The notes beneath the pieces were generated by a model that was given only the letters and a program-made list of their open reading frames with translations, made no database searches and was not told the DNA's origin. From Bimastos eiseni (taxonomy: Eukaryota; Annelida; Clitellata; Crassiclitellata; Lumbricidae): DNA of 64,000 bases. Shown here one piece after another: positions 57,380 to 64,000 of this stretch (the stretch's first letter is position 1; the number at the start of each line of letters is the position of its first letter). A program made the position numbers and the translations under genes. Location of the stretch: contig OY365810.1 in assembly GCA_959347315.1 (NCBI GenBank), positions 29,845,385 through 29,909,384 on the forward strand. Reading direction: 5' to 3'.

Positions 57380-57790
57380 GTAAGTCTACACATCGGGCAA
57401 CGCACTTCCTAAATTCGTCTCTAGCCAAAGCCAGTGTCTCAGCCTCCTCCCACGATTTCTCCACACATTTTAGGTCGTCTCTTATGGTCTCTGGCCAGTT
57501 TTTTCTCGGTCTTCCTCTCCTCCGTCACTCTCTCGCACACCGGGACATCACCTGTTTAGCTCTTTTCTCCTCCTCCATGCGACAGACATACCCCATCCAC
57601 CTTAGTCTTCTTCTGCAGAGATGTTGCTCTCGATGTCTTTTTGTCCCGTTTTCTCTCGCACGATGTTGTTGGTTGTCTTGTCTCTCCATGATATAGGCCT
57701 ATGCAAGATTCTTCGCAGCCATGTGTGGTGAGCCGCCTCCAGTCTCTTCCTGTTTGCCACCGTCATTGGCAAAATATTATAAATATTATA
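57380..57790 (-). mobile_element. RTE-like LINE C-terminal fragment
   Basis: Minus translation in broken frames gives KRLEAAHHTWLRRILHRPIS, WRDKTTNNIVREKTGQ, then GRRLRHWLWLE-like sequence. These are the familiar C-terminal blocks of RTE-type LINE ORFs (WLRRIL...WRDKxTNxxVRxxTGQ). Several stops. Confidence 0.65.
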
Positions 57791-58107
57791 AATTAAAATT
57801 GGCTTATTTCTGCTATACTATTGCTCAATACTAAATTTTTAATTTTACTTCTAAAAAGTAACGATTTTAACGAACAATAATACATTTTAAAAATAGCTGC
57901 ATTCTCAGATTCATCTCAGATCCATTTGCGAGACAAGATCGAGCAGCATTATATTAATGAACAGCTGGCGACTCAGGCGCTTTCAGGTGACATATATAAT
58001 AAAATACAAATTGAAAAGCAGGCGCTTTATGATATCATGCAACTTTATCAATGGAACTTAATAATATCATCTATGAACAATATTAAAATAATATCTTAAA
58101 ATATGTA

Positions 58108-58188
58108 AATAGTTTTTTGTTTATCAAAAAACTATTAACTAAAAAAACTATATAAATAGTTTTTTATTTATCAAAAAACTATTAACTA
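58108..58188. repeat. Two tandem copies of a foldback unit
   Basis: aatagttttttgtttatc + aaaaaactattaacta is repeated about 47 bases later with one change. Each unit is itself a hairpin (agtttttt / aaaaaact). Confidence 0.85.
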
Positions 58189-58560
58189 TTATTATTCTTG
58201 TTGAAGGGAAAAGGAATCGTGGAAAGGTCTAGAATGTCCTGGATTGACAACATTTTTATGTAGACCCTACTAAAGGGAACTAGCCTGATGAGCGCATAGG
58301 CCTACTTGATAGACGGTGCTGGGCTATATAATAGTCTCTCACGAAGATCCGTTGATGTACCCAACCGTCGCGCAGCGACGACGGCGTTATGACATGACAT
58401 TGACATTATCAAATTAGCCTTCCATAACCTTTTCAACAATTGAAGGATTATTTTCAAGGAAAACAAGTAAATTCTGCGATTATTTAGTTTTTATATAATA
58501 TGCATGCAACGTTGAGCACATTCGCGGTCTTCAGACATGACTGTGGCATGTTGTTTTAAG

Positions 58561-58837
58561 CAGGGATGTAACAAGCGGGTTGCAGAGGGGTCACCCAGTT
58601 TTGAAATCGGTGTTAGTGCTCAGTGCCCCCATGTGACCCCAAATCGGTTCTTTTTTATGTTTCTCCAATGGCTCTTTAAGATGACTTTTGTTAAGAGATA
58701 ATTTGTGCCCCCACCCAATTTTTCACATTTCTGGGAGGGGCAAAATTCAGAAAGTGGGGGACAAGAAAAATTTTGGGCGCTTCGCGCAATTTAAAAAAAA
58801 TAATGCCCCCACTTTTCAAAACCGTGTTACACCTCTT
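58561..58837. mobile_element. hAT-like MITE, 277 bp (TIR CAGGGATGTAAC)
   Basis: Starts CAGGGATGTAAC and ends GTTACACCTCTT. Flanked by a perfect duplication GTTTTAAG (58553-58560, 58838-58845); a few more matching bases at each side leave the exact edge loose. Confidence 0.8.
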
Positions 58838-59014
58838 GTTTTAAGCAATTTAACACCTAGTAATTGACATTGAGATTGTTCTTTTAAGCTACATGTAAGT
58901 GTCCCCTTCTGCTATAGATTATAATTTAAACTAATCACTCTGGTTAGCATAGAATGCAAATACAATAATTAGTGTTATTAAATTGTGATAAGAGTTACTG
59001 CTAATTAAGTGGAA

Positions 59015-59289
59015 CTTGTTTAATTGAGTGATGGTTTTTAATAAAATTACGCATTTTGATGTGACGATGTGACATCTCGTTTCGTCGACCCCTCTCCTCG
59101 TCACACTTCGTCACACAAGGGTGACCCCCCATCCTTCCTAGGCGCGTGACGTCATTTATGGACGGCCCCATTAAGGTACATGGTATTTTTTAATTTTGAC
59201 ATTGAGCTGCTGCGGAAGCAGCGGAACCCGCAACAGACGCCCGCGGAACCTAAGCAATTTTATTAAAAACTATCACTCAATTAAACAAG
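59015..59289. repeat. 34-bp inverted repeat (33/34) around GC-rich core
   Basis: Arms 59015-59048 and 59256-59289 (cttgtttaattgagtgat ...) face each other across about 207 bases. The core holds a gtgacgatgtgacatctcg ... ggcgcgtgacgtcatttatg block that resembles a widely dispersed invertebrate repeat, and a perfect CRE (59147-59154). Probably a transposable-element remnant; family not identified. Confidence 0.75.
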
Positions 59290-59410
59290 CTACTCCGCAT
59301 CACATCGACTGAAAACCACTGACCTAGATGCTTATGCAGTTATTACATAATACAGGAAAATTTATTTGTATAGGTAGACGCTTATACCAGTATAGTATGG
59401 TGTCGACTAA

Positions 59411-59460
59411 AACACCAGCACTTTATAAGTGCTGGTGTTACACCTCCACTGGAGGTGTAA
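59411..59460. other. Two back-to-back perfect hairpins
   Basis: Hairpin 1 (59411-59439) has 13-bp arms aacaccagcactt / aagtgctggtgtt with loop tat. Hairpin 2 (59438-59460) has 11-bp arms ttacacctcca / tggaggtgtaa with a one-base loop. They overlap by two bases. Confidence 0.9.
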
Positions 59461-60655
59461 TGGTGCACAAGTATATACAAGGAACAACATCTCTGCATAA
59501 TGCATGCAATATATTGATATAACCATTTCATATATATATATATATAAAATACTAATGAAGCACGTGTTATGACACTAATAAGGAGGTGTTATTCGCACTG
59601 TGCAGGTGTACTGATGCTAAGCAGCTGGCATGCTGATTATATAGGCTAAGCAGGCGTTACGATGACCACGTATACGTTACGTACCGTCCTCATTGGTGAT
59701 CAGCAACCATTTTGTTAAGCGTCGTTTTAACACTCTCTCGCTCCGTAAATACATGGTTATCGTCCGTACCTGACCTGATCAAAAATTCTACATTCTGGAC
59801 GAACAACGATTGCCAGCATAATAGAGTCAAAACGAGTTTAACGAGGATTCTGCAAACGCACCGACCAACCTAGGCCTATAGCTATATATATTGGGACTGG
59901 CACTGTCAGAGAGCAAACAGCGGCGGAGTTCAAGGAAGCTGGTGATGGCTGACAAAAAGCCTGATTAGCTGAGTGTTTGTGGAATTGAATGAGAGGTGAT
60001 TCGAGGACATCTAGGAATGGGGTCCTGGATTTGGTTCTGCGTTCGGCTGCTCGGTTCATTGGGCGAATCCCCAAATTCGCCTGTGTTTCTGACTTCATGT
60101 GCGACACGTTTAACTGGTTGTCTGTGTCCCTATGAATATATATAGATCATATCGTGTTGCTGCTTTGGCTTAACGTCCGTGATTGTGCTCCATCTAAACC
60201 TGTGCGATATATGCTACCTACTCTGCGACAAGGGGAACTCCTAGTTCCACGGGATCGCTTGTCTGCCAGGAAACGGCGAGCTTTCTCGGTTGCAAGAATG
60301 AGATGACCTCCCGTCGGAGCTTACCTCTGCCCTCTGACCTCTGCCCTCTAACCAATCAAACCGGGTTTGTCTGCAGGATGTAAACAACCAATAACAACGC
60401 TCCTTTTCGTGGATTCGCCAATACTCAAAAGCAATTCATGGGGTATTACGTTGAGGTCTTAAGTCTTAAGAAGTCTTAAGAAGACTTAAGTGATCAATTG
60501 TGTGTAATAATTATATAGTGAAATCCAGGCTAGGGCTTAAGCCCTATAAGGAGCTTACGGGATTTAGATGTTCATTATTGAAAAGAGCTATGTTAGAATT
60601 ATAATCAATATACATGGATCATATATTTGCGTATTTATATAATGATACGCAACAT
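59461..60655. other. Intergenic, CTTAAG cluster
   Basis: Mostly unrecognised. CTTAAG occurs five times within 60456-60490 in partly palindromic arrangement, and 59920-60400 is somewhat GC-richer. Confidence 0.5.
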
Positions 60656-60739
60656 TGAAAGCCACTCAAAATTCACTTTTTCTCCTTGGCTTTCAAGGAC
60701 TTGGAAATCGAATTGATTTCCAAGTCCTTGAAAGCCAAG
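60656..60739 (+). mobile_element. LINE 3'-end fragment with inverted duplication (snapback)
   Basis: 60656-60714 is about 85% identical by eye to the 3' region of the LINE at 47085-47143 (ctttcaaggacttggaaatc). Its last 25 bases (60685-60709) are repeated perfectly in inverse at 60715-60739 across a 5-base spacer. Confidence 0.85.
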
Positions 60740-61489
60740 AAGAGTTGTATCGTTGGGAACGTGCGATGATCCCTTGGTCTCTCAATTAAATCTCAGCTCA
60801 CGTGGGATTCTAATGACAATTGCGTTTGTACTGCGTGTCCGAGGTAAGATAGCAAAGGTCACCGCCTATCAGAGAACAGCCTTCGAAGAGGTCATTCGTT
60901 GTCAATGGCAACGAAATGCACAGAGCGATACCTTGGGGTATCTGCGTTGTGACCGACACATGATCCGCACAGACCTTCAACCCTTTCAATTTGCAGGTCT
61001 TCTAATTAACCGCACACGTATCCTACACAGTGATCGAGAGTTTATTCTTTCTTCGACCTTATTTCCAGACGTTCACTAGGCTTCCTCCTGGTGGGTGAGA
61101 CGTCGTCCAAGCAGTTATTGGCTTTTTACTGCCGGGAAACCGGTTTCCGCTTTAGTCCAAACGCCGGTCGATTCGCTAGGGAGCGCCGCACGCTTCCACG
61201 GATTAGGACAGGGATTTACGGTGCGAATAGACGTGCTCGACATCCAGATGGGACGGGCGGACACGCCGTAGTAAAGTCTGGGCGACGCACATGGGGGAGT
61301 CGGTTGCCGGGGACGGGTGGGAGAAGCCACGGCAGCAGAGAAGCCTAGACGTAGGAAGTGTAAGGGGGCAATTGACGCAGTGAAATTAGGGAGATGCGAA
61401 AGATTTGCTCTGAAGGAATGACATTGAGAAAGAACTGATGTCACTGCGCATTTATTTTGGCAACTGTTTTCAGGCAGACAAACATACAG

Positions 61490-61790
61490 ACAGATAGACG
61501 GACAGTTGAACGGACAGACGGACGGACCGTTTGGACTGATGTGTGGATAAGCGAAGATACACAGATGTCTGTCTGAGGGACAGACATGTGTGTAGCATCG
61601 CTTATTTGACAAACTGACACACCCCAATAAGTTACACGATGCGAGACTTGGTTGTCTTCGGCATTGGGTCCGATTTTATTTCAGTATTTTGTCACGAGGC
61701 AGTTGGGCGGACGAACAGACAGACAGACAATCAGACAGACAGTTGGGCCGACGGACTGACAGGCAGAGGGACAAACGGACTAACTGGCAG
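61490..61790 (+). repeat. Degenerate GACA-rich tracts
   Basis: Two clusters of cagacagacagac / cggacagacgg variants at 61490-61540 and 61710-61790. Confidence 0.8.
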
Positions 61791-62966
61791 AGCATGTTGT
61801 ATAGTCTGAGCAGGCCGTGGAACTCTCATATTCCTATGAAAACAACAGACACAGGCAGACAGACGGGCAAAGAACGGTTTGTACAGAATACATTCGGACG
61901 GGCAAACAAACGCCCGTTGAATGTGGGCCAATGTGAACAAGAGTCAGCCAGATAAGAATGATGTATTTCTAGGAATTAACATCGGTAATGCATTAAAAGC
62001 CCGCAGTATGTTAATACTGGTCAACGCATAGAATTGTCCTCTGAAAGAGAACAGGAGATTTATGAATCTCTTTTCTCTTTTCCCATTTCAACGAACGCTC
62101 CATATTTTCTTTCGGCTGCGACGACATCAACAATTCTAAGCCTTAAAATTTCTACGTCCGGGTTTTTGATCCTTGTGAGGAACTGCTCTGCGGCTGCGTC
62201 ATAATGTACTATACGAGCGCTGTTTATCGTCGTTTCTTCGCCCTATCGACGCAACTTGGTTTAGAGCCTCTGAACATCCGTGCCATTTGTCAAGGGTTGA
62301 CGGGAATCCTTTGGCTGGCTCCTCGTGTGTGCGTGGGCTCACCACTGGTCACTCTTTCCTAGTTAACTGTACATTGTTTTGTTACCATAACCATAACCAA
62401 GTGTTTTTATTTATCCCAAGTAACAAATACAGGGTGCAAAATGTTGACAATTTTCTTGGAGTCATTAATAAGGACTAATAGAAATCGTGTAGGCAGGGAC
62501 ACCCTTACAGTTGAATAATGACAGCTTGTTAGGTATAAATTCCAGTAGCATGTAGTACGAACTTAACTAGTTAGCTCCTATAATACAATCATAATCGAAA
62601 CAATGCATCCACACATTAGACAACTGATTGGTTGATCACGTAATTTTCCAACTTTATTTTAAATACACAAAGGTTAGGTAGAGAGCGCAATTGATTCGAA
62701 ATGACGCTTCATGCTTTCGGGCCAGCGCTTTTGATTGAGAACATTCTAGTGTTTGTTCTAGAAAATATAAGCCCATAGTTACCTGGTGTGATAGCCTATA
62801 CATTTCAAAGCATAGATCTAACATCACATATAGAAAGTTGATCTACTCAATATGCGCTATATATGAAGTGTCCTCGTGCGATTATTCTTCACCTCGACCC
62901 ACTTTGCCGACTGAGCGCAGATTGCTGAGCTCTGAGACAAAATCCTCGCCCTTGATGTTAATCAGT

Positions 62967-62980
62967 GTTGCTATGGTAAC
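62967..62980. promoter_or_regulatory. RFX X-box motif
   Basis: GTTGCTATGGTAAC, an excellent match to the RFX X-box (RYYNYY N1-3 RRNRAC). A weaker one (GTTGTCAATGGCAAC) lies near 60899-60913. No coding exon was recognised beside them. Confidence 0.45.
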
Positions 62981-63007
62981 AGGGATGAACGTGTCTGCCA
63001 CAGGTCA

Positions 63008-63034
63008 CCCCATACACACACGCGCATACACATG

Positions 63035-63110
<76 letters not shown>
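63008..63110 (+). repeat. (CA)n(TA)n microsatellite
   Basis: About 10 CA units followed by about 20 TA units; short ORFs over it are artefacts. Confidence 0.97.
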
Positions 63111-63113
<3 letters not shown>

Positions 63114-64000
63114 GATATACGTTTGCATCAGCCCGCTCATTTATTAAGATTGCGCTCCATGAACTGCAGGATGGCGTCTATAGTGTATAGCTGTCTGGAT
63201 CATGGTCATGGTGGAGAGCTCCGAGCCCAGTGGCCGTAGAACAATCAGGTCACTTGCCGTGAGCCTATATACGGACACCTGTTGACACTGTATATTCATC
63301 GTATGATCGTTCATCAAATGATGGCGATTATAAAACGATGGCGAATGCATGAACCAAAGCCAGTCTTCAGACCTACTGTAACGTTCATTGCCTTGTCATC
63401 GAAGAGAATGATTGAGCACACGAGAAGATCTCAACATCATCAACATCGACATCAGCTGTCCAACAAAATACATACCACCGATGGAATCTTGAAATATCTT
63501 GATGTATTCCACGCGTGTAGTTGCATCTACATGAATAAAGCAGATCATCTGAACAACCGGCGAGGGTGATCTCGGTCTCAAGAATCGATAAGACGTAGCT
63601 GAGAATTGGAAGTTATTGAATAGTGACAGACAGAATATTGCTATAGGCCTAACTGTCTAATGTACAAAAATCGGATTCAGAGGAGGTCATTCGTATCATT
63701 GTCGTTAGAAACAGTGTCTAGAATATAATATGACAGATGGTGTGGTCTCCAGTTAACCGAAGTAAAGTTCAGGTTTTAATGAGTGCAGTGGCGATCGCAC
63801 TCCACAATGAGGACAAATTGGAGTACAATTATATAGAGTCAAGAGAGTCTCTTTGCTTTAGAGAACTTTGAGAAGATTGCTGAACCGAAGTTGAGACGGT
63901 TGGAAAATAGTCTGGTAAACAAAGCTAAATAAATGGAGCCTGTTTTAGTGCTATATCATTGACGAGGCTATTTGTAATGAGAACATTCGCCAAGACACGC

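Larger units (their letters stand above)
60740..64000. other. Right end, no gene recognised
   Basis: Contains GACA tracts, a CA/TA microsatellite and X-box motifs. ORFs of up to 170 codons (61115-61627, minus) are low-complexity or lack family resemblance. A first exon of a gene to the right cannot be excluded. Confidence 0.5.

Noticed and set aside
61115..61627. 170-codon minus-strand ORF
   Set aside because: Cys/Ser/Pro-rich translation comes from GACA-repeat and GC-rich sequence; no domain resemblance.
63144..63195. Possible last exon on the minus strand (LYTIDAILQFMERNLNK then stop, with AATAAA overlapping)
   Set aside because: Acceptor is weak and no upstream exon or family match supports it.
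63008..63239. 133-codon ORF over the CA/TA microsatellite
   Set aside because: The translation (HTHTH, IYIYI) is microsatellite, not protein.

Overview
This is a window of nuclear DNA from a multicellular animal, most likely a marine invertebrate; the species cannot be named from the sequence. It is AT-rich, and its genes have 13-15 short coding exons with GT/AG introns. It holds three animal genes, all on the minus strand: kinesin light chain (KLC), the anaphase-promoting-complex subunit CDC23/APC8, and an intronless SOCS6/7-type suppressor of cytokine signalling. I saw no prokaryotic operons, CRISPR arrays or real tRNA/rRNA genes.

Layout. 1-2.9 kb: AT-rich DNA, one MITE, and probably the unresolved 3' end of KLC. 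2.9-24.0 kb: KLC, 14 exons read from phase and homology. Its introns carry MITEs, SINEs, LINE pieces and several minisatellites, including a 42-bp satellite of about 12 copies. 24-32 kb: repeat-laden intergenic DNA with a CpG-richer segment at 29.7-30.5 kb that is the best candidate for the KLC promoter. 32.0-44.5 kb: CDC23, 14 coding exons that join in frame to 606 codons. 44.5-47.2 kb: a GTAA microsatellite, a perfect hairpin and a frameshifted CR1/L2-like LINE on the plus strand. 47.2-53.9 kb: long AT-rich intergenic DNA. 53.9-55.4 kb: SOCS6/7-like gene. 55.4-64 kb: mostly repeats (tRNA-derived SINE, MITEs, RTE-like LINE end, foldbacks, microsatellites) and two RFX X-box-like motifs.

The three genes belong to different pathways: kinesin-1 cargo transport, mitotic ubiquitin ligation, and cytokine/receptor signalling with a Cullin-5 ligase. 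They look like ordinary animal neighbours, not a functional cluster. The most distinctive feature is the non-coding DNA. At least 13 short elements, about 119-702 bp, have terminal inverted repeats and 8-bp target-site duplications, several of them perfect. They form about eight families of hAT-like non-autonomous transposons, with no transposase gene visible. Two sit very close to exons of KLC and CDC23. Other notable structures are a 25-bp-arm snapback built on a LINE 3' end, two back-to-back perfect hairpins, and a minisatellite whose sequence continues into the 3' end and splice donor of a KLC exon.

Exon borders were placed by hand from splice consensus, reading phase and remembered family conservation. 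Most should be exact; a shift of a base or two is possible where noted.
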